The notes beneath the pieces were generated by a model. The model was given only the letters and a program-made list of their open reading frames with translations, was not told the DNA's origin and did no database searches. From assembly GCA_030427205.1 (NCBI GenBank), contig JAUHXC010000005.1:1-64000 (forward strand): DNA of 64,000 nt, in the 5' to 3' direction. Shown here piece after piece: positions 1 to 10,522 of this stretch. Positions within the stretch are counted from its first letter, which is position 1. Each line of letters starts with the position of its first letter. This DNA is from a bacterium (GTDB lineage: Bacteria > Myxococcota_A > Bradymonadia > UBA7976 > UBA1532). The position numbers were made by a program, and so were the translations under genes.

Positions 1-1195
1 CCAGGGCGGCGTAGGCGTCGAGCGGGCGGGCGAGTTCGGACGTCAACACCGGCTCTTCGGCCGAGCGGATGATGCCCCGCAGGTGCGCCCGGTCGAGGGT
101 CCGGCCGTGGCGCGTCCGGCTGCGGCGGTGGCTGGCCACCCGCTCGATGCCGCGCCAGATCTCGACGCGCTCGTCGATGACCCGGACCTCGACCGCCTCG
201 CCGATGAGCCGGATCGGGGCCGAGTAGGCGTGGGTGTCGACCTGCACGCAGCCGTCGCTGCCGACCTTGCGCTGCAAGCTGCGGGCGGGGGTGAAGCCGG
301 GGCGGTCGATGGGCTTGAGCGCGATGGCTTCCTCGCGCTCGAAGCGATCGATGGGCCGCTCGTGGGTGGTCCCGTGGGTGCGCACGTCGGCGATGTTTCG
401 CATCCAGCGATCGAGGTGGGCCTCGAAGTGCTCCCAGGACTCGAAGTGGCGGCCGGCGATGGCGTTGCGCTTGACGTATTGCACCGCGCGCTCGTCCTTG
501 CCCTTCGTGCGTGCGCGGTACGGCGCGCAGGCCCGCGGGGCGACGCTCCAGTGCTTGCAGAAGGCGGCGAAGGTCGGGTTGAACTCGACCTTGCGGGTGG
601 CCGGATCGTGGTGGCTGACGAGCGCCCGGGCGTTGTCGACGAGCAGCTCGAGCGGCACCCCGCCGAAGTGGTGGAAGGCGCCCTCGATGGCGTCGAGCCA
701 GGCGCTCTGGCGCTCGTGGTCGAAGGCGCGCACGTAGATGCGGCGGGAGTGGCCGAGGGTCAGCACGCACAGCTTCGCGACGACGCGCTCGCCGGCGATG
801 GTGACCCGGGCGGTGGTGAAGTCGACCTGGAGTTGGCGTCCGGGCGGCGTTTCGAAGCGCACGGTGGCTCTGGCTTCGGCTTCGAGGCGCTGGCGGACGG
901 GCTTCACCGCGCGCTCGACGGTGCGCAGTGAGACGTGGATGCCCAGCTCGTCGGCGAGGTCCTGGCGGACGACCTCGGCGTTGCCCTTGTGTTGGAGCAG
1001 CCGGGCGGCGAGCCAGTCGCCGAGGCCGTCGAGCGCCTTGGCCCGGCCGCTGCCGGCGTAGGGCGCCGGGCCGCCTTGCTGGACGTAGCGCCGGACCGTG
1101 TTGCGGGCGACGCCGAGTTCGGCGGCGATGCGCCGCAGCCCCCAGCCCCGCCGGTGGAGTTCGAGCATCACGACCACGTCGTGAGGCGGCTTCAT
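1..1195 (-). CDS. istA: IS21-family transposase IstA, 3' end missing at the window edge
   Basis: This is the DDE transposase that cuts and joins the ends of IS21 elements together with the ATPase IstB. 398 codons are visible before the gene leaves the window. A helix-turn-helix lies near residues 15-40 (RRIAAELGVARNTVRRY). The DDE residues are readable as D125 (QLQVDF), D187 (LLVDN) and E235 (GKDERAVQYVKR). A beta-barrel Mu-transposase C-terminal region starts near residue 325. The ATG at 1195 has a GGAGG about 8 nt upstream. No frameshift or stop is seen in the visible part, so the transposase may be intact. The neighbouring FGE-like remnant shows that it moved into a gene. Confidence 0.92.
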   Translation of the reverse strand, partial: MKPPHDVVVMLELHRRGWGLRRIAAELGVARNTVRRYVQQGGPAPYAGSGRAKALDGLGDWLAARLLQHKGNAEVVRQDLADELGIHVSLRTVERAVKPVRQRLEAEARATVRFETPPGRQLQVDFTTARVTIAGERVVAKLCVLTLGHSRRIYVRAFDHERQSAWLDAIEGAFHHFGGVPLELLVDNARALVSHHDPATRKVEFNPTFAAFCKHWSVAPRACAPYRARTKGKDERAVQYVKRNAIAGRHFESWEHFEAHLDRWMRNIADVRTHGTTHERPIDRFEREEAIALKPIDRPGFTPARSLQRKVGSDGCVQVDTHAYSAPIRLIGEAVEVRVIDERVEIWRGIERVASHRRSRTRHGRTLDRAHLRGIIRSAEEPVLTSELARPLDAYAAL

Positions 1196-1276
1196 CTCGT
1201 GCACCTCCGCGCCGTTCTGCGCGTCTCGGAGGTGATCAGGATTCGGGTTTGCGTTCACCCCGTTTCTCCTCTCGGA

Positions 1277-1327
1277 GGGGGTCAGTTTTCGTGTCGCCAG
1301 GGGGTCAGTTTCTCGTGTCGCCTGACA
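1277..1327. repeat. IS21 terminal direct repeats and tip
   Basis: Two copies of a 22/23-nt repeat (1277-1298, 1300-1322) differ mainly by one inserted base. The terminal TGACA ends at 1327. In IS21 elements such multiple end repeats bind the transposase. They sit about 80 bp upstream of the istA start, as expected for the istA-side end. Confidence 0.8.
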
Positions 1328-1847
1328 ACTCGACGCATGCGAGGGCCGGCCGGGTCACGACTTCGAATGCCGCGGCGCGCCCCAGCGCATCGACGGCTGC
1401 ACCGGTGACCGCCTGCCGACCGAGGCGGAGCGGGAGGCCTTCACCCGCGCCGGGACCCGCACATCGTATTGGTCGGGCGACGACGAAGCCGATCTCGCGG
1501 CCGTCGGCTGGTACCGGGCCAACGCCGACGGCCGGGTCCAGCCGACATGCGCACCGCCCGAAGCCGAGCGGGCGCGCAACCCCTGGGGCCTGTGCGACGT
1601 GCACGGCAACGTCTTCGACTGGACCGAGTCCGGCTACGGGCCCTATCCGGCAGCGCCCGACGGCGCGCCGCTGCGAGACCCGCGCGGCGTCGCAGAGGCG
1701 CCGACCATGGTCGTACGCGGCGGCTCGGTGCATTGGCGCATATTCGGGCTGCACTCGGCGTTTCGGGTCGACTTCCCGCCGTCCGATCGCTTCGCCGACG
1801 TGGGCTTCCGCCCGGTGCGCGCCGCCGAGCGCATCCCGCCCCGTTGA
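1326..1847 (+). pseudogene. Formylglycine-generating-enzyme (SUMF1/FGE) family protein, 5' part removed by IS insertion
   Basis: About 173 codons remain. The frame opens at the IS junction, where an in-frame TGA lies in the IS tip (1323-1325), and there is no plausible start. The C-terminal FGE-sulfatase fold is recognisable: RLPTEAERE, then YWSGDD, NPWGLCDVHGNVFDWTES, VVRGGSVH and a final GFRPVR. These match the family signatures RLPTEAEWE, NPWGLYDMHGNVWEW, RGGSW and GFR. Family members oxidise sulfatase cysteines or act as non-enzymatic ligand-binding domains, and this fragment cannot tell which. The 5' half should lie beyond the IS, left of the window. Expression would need a promoter reading out of the IS. 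Confidence 0.85.
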
Positions 1848-1869
1848 GCCGCGCGACGTCGGCGGCCGA

Positions 1870-2955
1870 TCAGACCCGCATCTCGAAGCGCTTGACGTCG
1901 GGCTCTTCGACCGGCGCGCGCTGCCCGCGCTCGGCGTTGCGCAAGAGCCGCAGGATGCCCGGCCCCAGCGCGTCGAGCTCGGTGCTGACGAACTGCTCGC
2001 CGCCGAAGCGCTCGACGGTCTGCCGCTGCAGGTCGAGCATCAGCTTGTCTTGCCCGAAGATGTGCCGGGCGATGGGCTTGACGACCAGCCGCACGAGCCA
2101 CGCGGGCAGCGGCAGCTTGAAGCTGACGACCGTGTAGAGCTTGGTATGGAAGTCGTCGACAGGGGTCAGCGCGCTGCTGACGACGATGTGCGCCCGCTCG
2201 GAGAGCTTGTACTCGACCTCGGTGATGCCCGGCAGCAAGAAGCGGTCGTAGTGCTCGACCTCGCCGCCGCCCGGCGCCAGGATGCGGCCCACCAGCCCCT
2301 CGGGGCGGGCCTCGCCGATGTATTGCGCCTCGATGCGGTCGTGCCAGCGGCGCACGACGACCTCGATCGTCTGGCGGTCGTCGGAGTCGTTGCGGAACAG
2401 GCCGCCGTGCAAGAAGGCGGTGTGCGGTACATCGAGGGCGTTCTCGGCGACGGCGTGCACCGTGGCCTGGGCCTCGACGACGTCGTAGACCGCGTGCCAG
2501 CCCGTCTCGCCCAGGTGCGGGAAGCGATACGGCTGGCGGGCGGGCTCGACGTCGGGGGTGGCGTAGACCCAGATGAAGCCGTCGCGCTCGGTGGTCGGAA
2601 ACGCCGCGACGCGCCGGCCGCGATGGCTCGCCTCGCCGCAGAGCCCCGGGATACGGGTGCAGGCGCCGTCGCGGTCGAAGCGCCAGCCGTGGTAGCCGCA
2701 CTGCAGCTCGCCGCCGACGACCCGGCCGGTGGTCAGGGGCACGTTGCGGTGCGGGCAGCGGTCGAGCAAGGCGCCGGGGGTGCCGTCTTCGCCGCGGTAG
2801 AGCGCGATGGGCGTGCCGAGCAGGGTGATGGCGGTCTTGCGGCCGGGCTTGAGCGCGGCGCTGCGGCAGGCGACGTACCAGTCGTCGGCGACCCGCGCGG
2901 CGGAGGTGTGGCCCTTGGCCTGGGGCGGCAGCAGCTTGAGCTCGAGGTCGGCCAC
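1870..2955 (-). CDS. Rieske [2Fe-2S] non-haem iron oxygenase, alpha-subunit type
   Basis: 361 residues with the two-domain layout of ring-hydroxylating and related oxygenases. The Rieske cluster ligands are C67-P-H69 (CPHRNVPL) and C86-x2-H89 (CGYHGW). The catalytic domain carries the mononuclear-iron motif ENALDVPHTAFLH, with D175, H178 and H183 as likely ligands. Such enzymes use electrons from a separate reductase to hydroxylate or demethylate a substrate; no reductase gene is adjacent. The GTG start at 2955 has GGGAGG 5 nt upstream. It begins 13 nt after the deacylase gene and is probably the third gene of the operon starting at 6153. The substrate cannot be read from the sequence. Confidence 0.9.
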   Translation of the reverse strand: MADLELKLLPPQAKGHTSAARVADDWYVACRSAALKPGRKTAITLLGTPIALYRGEDGTPGALLDRCPHRNVPLTTGRVVGGELQCGYHGWRFDRDGACTRIPGLCGEASHRGRRVAAFPTTERDGFIWVYATPDVEPARQPYRFPHLGETGWHAVYDVVEAQATVHAVAENALDVPHTAFLHGGLFRNDSDDRQTIEVVVRRWHDRIEAQYIGEARPEGLVGRILAPGGGEVEHYDRFLLPGITEVEYKLSERAHIVVSSALTPVDDFHTKLYTVVSFKLPLPAWLVRLVVKPIARHIFGQDKLMLDLQRQTVERFGGEQFVSTELDALGPGILRLLRNAERGQRAPVEEPDVKRFEMRV

Positions 2956-2968
2956 GGCGCCTCCCGGA

Positions 2969-4236
2969 TCAGTCGGTCAGCAGCGGCGCCAGCTCGGGCG
3001 GCAGCGCGTCGAGGGCTTCGAAGTCGGGCCGCCGCCGGCTGAAGGCGAGCAGGTCGCCGTGGCTGCGCGAGCGGCGGTAGCCGAAGAGGTGGAAGATCTC
3101 GGTGGTGCGGTAGCGGGCGATGCGCGGGTCGACCAGGTAGCAGTCGCTCCGGTTCGGATCGCGGTGCACGCCGGGCAGCGCCGGGAAGAGCCGGTCGATG
3201 GTGTCGCTGCGCATCTTCGCCGACAGGTTGAGCCAGAACTTGTTGATCGGGCGGCCGACGAAGTACCCGTCGTCCCCCTGGCCCTGGTACAGCGGCAACA
3301 GCATCAGCCCCTCTTCGGGGGCCTCGACCGGGCCGTGGCGGTCGTCGGCGACGTGCTCGCCGCGGGCGATGGGCTGAAAGTTCTCGTAGCCCGGGTGCAT
3401 CACGAACTCGTCTTCGGGCTGGATGACATGGCGGTGGCGGATCTCGATGACCCGCGGCACCCCGGCGGTGGCGTCGGCGAGGCGCTGGCGGTGGGCGTCG
3501 ATGTGCGGCACATGCGCGGCCTCGACGAGCCCCACGTTGACCAGCGTGCACCACAGGATGGCCAGGTGGTTGTCGACGGTGTCGGGCGCGAAGTGCGGCC
3601 CGCCCTCGAAGGCGACCCCGCAGTGGCCCAGGTCGGTCAGGTAGCCGATCAGCGCCCCGTCGATCACCTCTTCGAGCCCCAGGATGACCGGGATCGGGAC
3701 GCCGAAAGCGATCGGCCGGTTGCGCAGTACGTCGGCCATGCAACAGAACGGCGGGCCCTCGCCCGAAGACGAGTGCAGGTCGAGGAAGACGATCGGCTGC
3801 TTCGCTGATGCGAGCAACGGCACGAGCACCTCGAGCAGCTCGCGCTGTTCGCAGTCTTCGTCCTGGTCGGCGCAGGGGTCGTCGGCCTGCCCGCGGTCGT
3901 GGGCCAGCAAGGCGGTCAGGCCGGCGGAGGTCCAGCTGCGGTTGAGGTCGCGGGTGATGAATCGCCGCCCGCGGCGCCGGGCGCGCATGTTGCCGCGCAG
4001 CCCGATGAGGCGCCCGGCGAAGCGATAGCCGTCGCGCTCGATCTCGTCGAAGATGCGCTCGAGGGCCCGGGTGCCGGCGGGCTCGTTGCCGTGCACGCTG
4101 CCGATGGCCACCACCAGCGGCCCCTCGGCGGGGCCGGTATCGCCGATGATGCGGTCTTCGGGCGCGACGGCCGAGCCGGGCGGGATGGTCGAGTCGTGGC
4201 GGCGGCGCGCGCCGCCGGTCGGGAGGCGCCGAGCAG

Positions 4237-4240
<4 letters not shown>
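2969..4240 (-). CDS. Succinylglutamate desuccinylase/aspartoacylase-family zinc deacylase
   Basis: 423 residues of the M14-like AstE/AspA family, which hydrolyses N-acyl amino acids with one zinc ion. The zinc ligands are visible as H50-x2-E53 (GSVHGNEPAG) and H156 (FLDLHSSSGEG). The substrate-binding motif RDLNRSW lies at 97-103 and a catalytic Glu is probable in AFEGG. A longer upstream frame is open, but the ATG at 4240 overlaps the TGA of the GCS2-CBS gene (ATGA), which fixes the start and suggests translational coupling. The C-terminal third (about 300-423) is longer than in the minimal fold and unassigned. Pairing with a gamma-glutamyl-type ligase suggests it cleaves or edits an amide made by that ligase (inference). 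Confidence 0.85.
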
Positions 4241-6153
<1,913 letters not shown>

Positions 6154-6352
6154 GTTCCCTCTCAGGTACGGATGGCCGAAGTCATGGCTCTGCGCGCGCG
6201 CACCATAGAGAGCCGGCCAGCGCAACGCAACCATGCGTTACACAGTCAGCGGGTTTTGCCTGGGCTCGCGGCCACTGCGCCGCGACAGACTGCCGGTGGT
6301 CTGCCATGGGCGGGTCTGCTACAACCGTCCGCCCCCGATCCGCCGAGGCGTT

Positions 6353-8722
6353 ATGCACAGCGACGAGACGACCCCCCAGGAGCAGGACCGCGACGCCGCC
6401 CTCGACGCCACCGAGCGGGCGTTGATCGCCGACGAAGAGCAGGTGCTGCGCCACGTGCAGAGCGAGCTGGCCCGCGCCCTGGCTCAGCCGGTCAACGGCG
6501 TGGACTTCGACCGCGAGCTGATGGCCCTGCGCGATCAGATCGCCGAGGAGCGCGCCGAGGATCACGCGATGCTCGTCGAGCACATGACCCGGCTGGCGGC
6601 GCTGCGCGCGGCGCAGAGCCGGGAGTACGCGCCGCCGGCGGATCCGCGCAGCCCGTACTTCGCCCGGCTGCGGCTGCGCGATACCCATCAGGGCGAGAGA
6701 CGCGAGCGCGAGGTGCTCATCGGCCGGCGGGCGTTCATCGATACCCGCCGCGGGGTGCAGATCGTCGACTGGCGCAACTCGCCCATCAGCCGGATCTACT
6801 ACTGCTATCGCGAGGGCGACGAGTACGAGGAGCGCTTCGCTGGCGAGCTGCAGGCGGGCGACGTGCTGGCCCGACGCACCCTGGCCATCGAGGCCGGCGA
6901 GCTGGTGCGGCTGCAGCAGGGCGAGCGGGTGCTGGTGCGCGACGCCGACCGCGGCTGGATGCGCATGGCGGCCGATCGCAGCCGGCTGGCGGGCGGCGCG
7001 GGCACGGCGATCCGGGCGCCGGGCGAGCACCTCGGCCGCCACGGGCCCGACCAGCGGCTGCCCGAGATCACCGCGCTGATCGATCCCGAGCAGTTCCGCA
7101 TCATCACCGACAAGCGGGCCGGCGTGGTGATCATCCGCGGCGGCGCGGGCACCGGCAAGACGACCATCGCGCTGCATCGGGTGGCGTTCCTGCATTTTCA
7201 GGACAAGCGGCGCTTCGCCGGCAAGCGGGTGCTGATCATCACCCCGGGCGACGCGCTGCGGCGCTACGTCTCGCGGGTGCTGCCGGCCCTCGACGTCAAG
7301 GGCGTGCCGATCCACACCTTCCCCAAGTGGGCCCTGCAGACGGCCAAGCGGCTGGTGCCGCGGCTGAAGAAGCGCAAGCTGACCGACGAGACGCCGACGG
7401 GCGCGCGGCGGCTCAAGCGGGCCCCGGCCCTGCTCGACATGCTGGCCGCCGAGGTGCGCGACGGCGGGCGGCGCTTCGACGACGCCTTCGCCGAGGTGGG
7501 CGGCAAGCCGCTGCTCGACGCGTGGGTCCGCCGGCGCAACCTGCCGCCGATGCAGCGGCTGGCGGCCCTCGAGCGCTGGCTGGAGGGCGACGGGCGCGCG
7601 GTGCGCGAGAACAACCGGGTGCCCCTGGCCCGGGTGATGGATCAGGTGCGCGAGGAGCTGGGCGATCCGTTCGAGATGTGGGCCGAGCTGTTCAGCGATC
7701 GGGTGCGGGTGGCCGCGGCGCTGAAGGCGAGCGGCTTCGCCTATCACGAGTGGGAGTTGAACCAGCTGGTCGAGACCGTGGCCCGGCAGGCGGACGATCC
7801 GCCGGATCGCAGCGACCTCGACGCGGGGCTGCGCACGGGCATCGACGGGATCTCCATCGACGCGGGCGACATCACCGGGCGGCTCGATGTGGACGACCTG
7901 GCGGCCATCTTGCGGCTGTGCCAGCTGCAATACGGCCGCTTGACGGGGCCCAGCGGGCAGGTGGTGCGCTACGAGCACGTGGTGGCCGACGAGGCGCAGG
8001 ATCTCTCGCCGATGACCATCAAGGTGCTGTGCGACGCGGTGAAGCCCGGCGGGCCGGTGACCCTGGCCGGCGATACGGCGCAGCGGCTGAGCCTGGACGC
8101 CGGCTTCGACGATTGGGACGTGCTCGTCGAGCAGCTGGGCCTGACGGCGCACGTGCTGCCGCCGCTGTCGGTGAGCTATCGCTCGACGCGGCAGGTGATG
8201 ACCCTCGCCCGCCACGTGCTGGGGCCGCTGGCGCCCGAGGTGCAGGCCCGCGACGCCCGCGACGGCGCGCCGGTGGAGATGCTGCGCTTCGCGGAGACGG
8301 GCGAGGCGGTGGCGTTTCTGGCCGACGCGCTCAAGAGCCTGCGCGATCGCGAGCGGCGGTCGAGCGTGGCCCTGGTGGCGCGCACGGCGGCGGTGGCCGA
8401 CCTGTACTACAACATCCTGCGCCGGGCCGAGGTGCCCGATGTGCGCCGCATCCGCCAGCAGGAGTTCGACTTCAGCCCGGGCATCGACGTCACCGACGTC
8501 TTCCAGATCAAGGGCCTCGAATACGACTATGTGGTGCTGCTCGAGCCGACAGCGGGTCAGTATCCGGATGATGTGGAGTCACGTCACCTGCTGCACGTCG
8601 CCGCGACCCGCGCGGCCCACCAGCTGTGGCTGATCGCGAGCGATGCCCCGTCGCCGCTGTTGCCCGCGTCGCTGGTCGAGGGCCGCGGGCTGGGCGACGC
8701 CGATCCGGGAGGTGATGCATGA
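6353..8722 (+). CDS. HelD/UvrD-like superfamily 1 helicase
   Basis: 789 residues. An N-terminal charged coiled coil (about 1-100) is followed by DWRNSPISRIYYCYREGDEY, a HelD-like segment. The SF1 motor has Walker A RGGAGTGKTT (about 260-270), motif II VADEAQDLS (about 543), motif III LAGDTAQRL, motif IV SYRSTRQVM, motif V FQIKGLEYDYVVLL and motif VI HVAATRAAHQLWL (about 745). HelD proteins push into the RNA polymerase channels and recycle stalled enzyme; the length (HelD about 700-775) fits. A DNA-repair role remains possible. The ATG at 6353 replaces a 40-codon longer frame that overlaps the divergent GCS2 promoter region. Its TGA overlaps the next ATG (ATGA). Confidence 0.82.
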   Translation: MHSDETTPQEQDRDAALDATERALIADEEQVLRHVQSELARALAQPVNGVDFDRELMALRDQIAEERAEDHAMLVEHMTRLAALRAAQSREYAPPADPRSPYFARLRLRDTHQGERREREVLIGRRAFIDTRRGVQIVDWRNSPISRIYYCYREGDEYEERFAGELQAGDVLARRTLAIEAGELVRLQQGERVLVRDADRGWMRMAADRSRLAGGAGTAIRAPGEHLGRHGPDQRLPEITALIDPEQFRIITDKRAGVVIIRGGAGTGKTTIALHRVAFLHFQDKRRFAGKRVLIITPGDALRRYVSRVLPALDVKGVPIHTFPKWALQTAKRLVPRLKKRKLTDETPTGARRLKRAPALLDMLAAEVRDGGRRFDDAFAEVGGKPLLDAWVRRRNLPPMQRLAALERWLEGDGRAVRENNRVPLARVMDQVREELGDPFEMWAELFSDRVRVAAALKASGFAYHEWELNQLVETVARQADDPPDRSDLDAGLRTGIDGISIDAGDITGRLDVDDLAAILRLCQLQYGRLTGPSGQVVRYEHVVADEAQDLSPMTIKVLCDAVKPGGPVTLAGDTAQRLSLDAGFDDWDVLVEQLGLTAHVLPPLSVSYRSTRQVMTLARHVLGPLAPEVQARDARDGAPVEMLRFAETGEAVAFLADALKSLRDRERRSSVALVARTAAVADLYYNILRRAEVPDVRRIRQQEFDFSPGIDVTDVFQIKGLEYDYVVLLEPTAGQYPDDVESRHLLHVAATRAAHQLWLIASDAPSPLLPASLVEGRGLGDADPGGDA

Positions 8723-9225
8723 GTCCTGTTCGCGTTTTGGCCATGTTGTTCGTCGGGCTGCTCTCGCTGTGGGCGGCGCCCGCGGCGGCCAACATCCCCG
8801 CCGCGTTCTTCGCCTGCGAGGGCGCCGCCGACGGCGACCCGTGCAGCCTGCCCGGGCCCGAGTACGGCAACTGCGTGCGCGATACGCTCTGCGAGGACGA
8901 CCCCGAGACCGCGGTCGACGAGTGCCTGCTGTGCGTCGACCCGTGCTGGTCGGGGCTCGCGCCGGGCACGTACTGCACCCGCTTCGACGGCGCCGACGGC
9001 GTCTGCGAGCCGCAGGACATGTGCACGACCGATCCGGAGAAGTCGTTCGACCAGTGCAATCGCTGCGTCGAGGGGCAGATCGCGACGGTCGAGCCCCAGG
9101 ACGCGTGCACGGCGGTGCCGGGCCGATCGGGCCGCCGCGGGCTGGTGCTGCTCGGCTGGATCGGGCTCTTGCTGGTGGGCGTGCGCCAGTGGCGGCGCGC
9201 GGGGGCCGAGCGCCTCGAAACCTGA
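8719..9225 (+). CDS. Small Cys-rich exported protein with C-terminal membrane anchor
   Basis: 168 residues with a clear signal peptide (VLAMLFVGLLSLWAAPAAA) and about 14 cysteines between residues 30 and 135. Two repeats of similar form are visible (DPETAVDECLLCVDPCW and DPEKSFDQCNRCVEGQ). A C-terminal hydrophobic helix (GLVLLGWIGLLLVGV) is followed by RQWRRAG. This architecture resembles proteins with MYXO-CTERM-type sorting tails, but the Cys of that motif is missing. The ATG overlaps the stop of the helicase gene (ATGA), an odd pairing of a cytoplasmic motor with an envelope protein. I do not recognise a function. Confidence 0.75.
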   Translation: MSPVRVLAMLFVGLLSLWAAPAAANIPAAFFACEGAADGDPCSLPGPEYGNCVRDTLCEDDPETAVDECLLCVDPCWSGLAPGTYCTRFDGADGVCEPQDMCTTDPEKSFDQCNRCVEGQIATVEPQDACTAVPGRSGRRGLVLLGWIGLLLVGVRQWRRAGAERLET

Positions 9226-9260
9226 CAGCAGCTCGCTGAACGCAACCCCCTGCGACGCCT

Positions 9261-9283
9261 CTGCTGACACCCCCTGTCAGCAG
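9261..9283. promoter_or_regulatory. Perfect inverted repeat: possible operator 1 or terminator of the upstream gene
   Basis: The 9-bp arms CTGCTGACA and TGTCAGCAG flank five C residues. The core CTGAC-N7-GTCAG (9264-9280) recurs 95 bp downstream at 9359-9375. It lies 36 bp after the stop of the preceding gene and has no T tract, so it could be a weak terminator. The repeated core argues for a protein-binding site. Confidence 0.5.
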
Positions 9284-9358
9284 CCTGCCTGCCCTGCTCT
9301 GCCTCACTCTCGGGCCAGCCGACCTCACCTCCAGAAAAGCGCGCACGGCTCACCTCTG

Positions 9359-9392
9359 CTGACCCGAACTGTCAGGAGGGGGGTGGCATAAT
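9359..9392 (+). promoter_or_regulatory. Putative operator 2 plus promoter of the coiled-coil gene pair
   Basis: A second CTGAC-N7-GTCAG (9359-9375), also preceded by TCTG, lies just upstream of a -10-like CATAAT (9387-9392). It would cover the -35 position. The centre-to-centre distance to the first copy is 95 bp, close to nine helical turns. The first coiled-coil gene starts about 54 bp further on. Confidence 0.4.
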
Positions 9393-9445
9393 GCTCTTCG
9401 TCAACCGGGGGCGAAACAAGACGCCCCGCAGCACGAGGAGCACCC

Positions 9446-10426
9446 GTGAGCCAGACCGACATCCCGACCACCACCGCCGATATCCTCAAGGCCTTCGACG
9501 CCCTCGCCGCCCGCCGGCAGAAGCAGGCCGAGCGCATCGAGACCCGCGCCGAGGCCGCCGCCCGCGTCGAAGACGCCGAGATCGCCCGCCGGGCGGTGGG
9601 CTACACCGAGGAGAGCATCGTCAACCGCCTCGCCGCCCTGCAGCTCGAGTTCGGCGGCGTCGTCGGCGGGCTGAAGGGCACGGTGGACGGCGAGACCGAG
9701 CGCCGCACCGAGCTGACCCGGGCCATCGAGGTCGAGACCCGGCGGCTGGCCGAGCTGCGCGAGATCACCGTCGCCGCCGAGGCGGTGGCCATCCGCGCCG
9801 CCGAGCGCGCCGCCCGCGAGGCCGCCTTCGAGACCGACGCCACCGCCGCCCGCAAGGCCCTCGACGACGAGATCATGGGCTTCCGCGGGGCGTGGTCGGG
9901 CGACGCCGAGGCCTTCGCCGCCCGCGTCGCCGAAGAGGATACCCACCGGGCCAAGGCGCGGGCCCGCGCCGAGGCGGACTTCGAGTACGAGACCGCCCGC
10001 CAGCGCACCCTGGCCGACCACGCCTTCGCCGAGCGCAAGCGCGACCTCGAGCGCGGGCTGGCCGAGCAGGGCGAGCAGCACGACAAGGCCTTCGCCGAGC
10101 GCGAGGCGGCCCTCGACGGGCGCGAGGACGAGATCGTCGCCCTGCGGGAGAAGGTGGCCGGGTTCGCCGGCATCATGGAGAGCCGGGTGACCGCCGCCCG
10201 CGAGACGGCGTTCTCCGAGGCCCGCGCCGAGGCCGAGTTCGAGGGGCGCATCGCCGAGCAGGAGGGCAAGGCGACCCTCGAGCTCAAGCAGCTGCGGGTG
10301 CAGTCGTTGGAGGGCACCATCGCCCGCCAGACCGAAGAGCTGACTCGGCTGCAGAGCGAGCTGGCCGCGGTGCTCGGGCGGACCCAGACGATGGCCGCCG
10401 ACGCCATCGGCAGCGCCCGCGGCTGA
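9446..10426 (+). CDS. Coiled-coil protein A (Ala/Glu/Arg-rich, unknown function)
   Basis: 326 residues with almost no hydrophobic core segments, rich in Ala, Glu and Arg. Long predicted coiled coils lie at about 25-60 and 80-310. There is no signal peptide, membrane helix or catalytic motif. The start ATG at 9446 has GAGGAG upstream (AGCACGAGGAGCACCCGTG spacing). It is a paralogue of the next gene: both have a Trp near mid-protein followed by a Glu/Arg helix, a YEYET/YNYGL-type tyrosine segment, the phrase LEGTIA in the last third and a closing helix QSELAAVLGR.../GAQLEAALEQ. It could be a cytoskeletal scaffold or filament-forming protein; this is inference from composition only. Confidence 0.7.
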   Translation: MSQTDIPTTTADILKAFDALAARRQKQAERIETRAEAAARVEDAEIARRAVGYTEESIVNRLAALQLEFGGVVGGLKGTVDGETERRTELTRAIEVETRRLAELREITVAAEAVAIRAAERAAREAAFETDATAARKALDDEIMGFRGAWSGDAEAFAARVAEEDTHRAKARARAEADFEYETARQRTLADHAFAERKRDLERGLAEQGEQHDKAFAEREAALDGREDEIVALREKVAGFAGIMESRVTAARETAFSEARAEAEFEGRIAEQEGKATLELKQLRVQSLEGTIARQTEELTRLQSELAAVLGRTQTMAADAIGSARG

Positions 10427-10522
10427 GCCCCCGCCGCCGTGAGGCGGCCCGACTTTCGTATCCGACCCCGATTCGCAGAGATTTCGACCGCGGCGCACGC
10501 CGCCGCGCCCCAGGAGTGACCG

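Larger units (their letters stand above)
1..1327 (-). mobile_element. IS21-family insertion sequence, one end only (continues off the left edge)
   Basis: The istA transposase gene reads out of the window leftward. Upstream of it the element ends in two near-identical direct repeats (1277-1298 and 1300-1322), each starting GGGGGTCAGTTT and ending CGTGTCGCC, followed by TGACA at 1323-1327. Read from the outside, the tip is TGTCAGGCGACACGAGAAAC. Multiple terminal repeats and a TG...CA tip are typical of IS21. istB and the other end should lie left of base 1. The target duplication cannot be seen. Confidence 0.85.

Noticed and set aside
83..931. Long + strand open frame over the transposase
   Set aside because: Antisense to istA, whose motifs are clear. 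High GC keeps opposite frames open throughout this window. The same applies to the long antisense frames at 4420-8571, 9401-11662, 17506-20952, 35808-38276 and 42603-45353.
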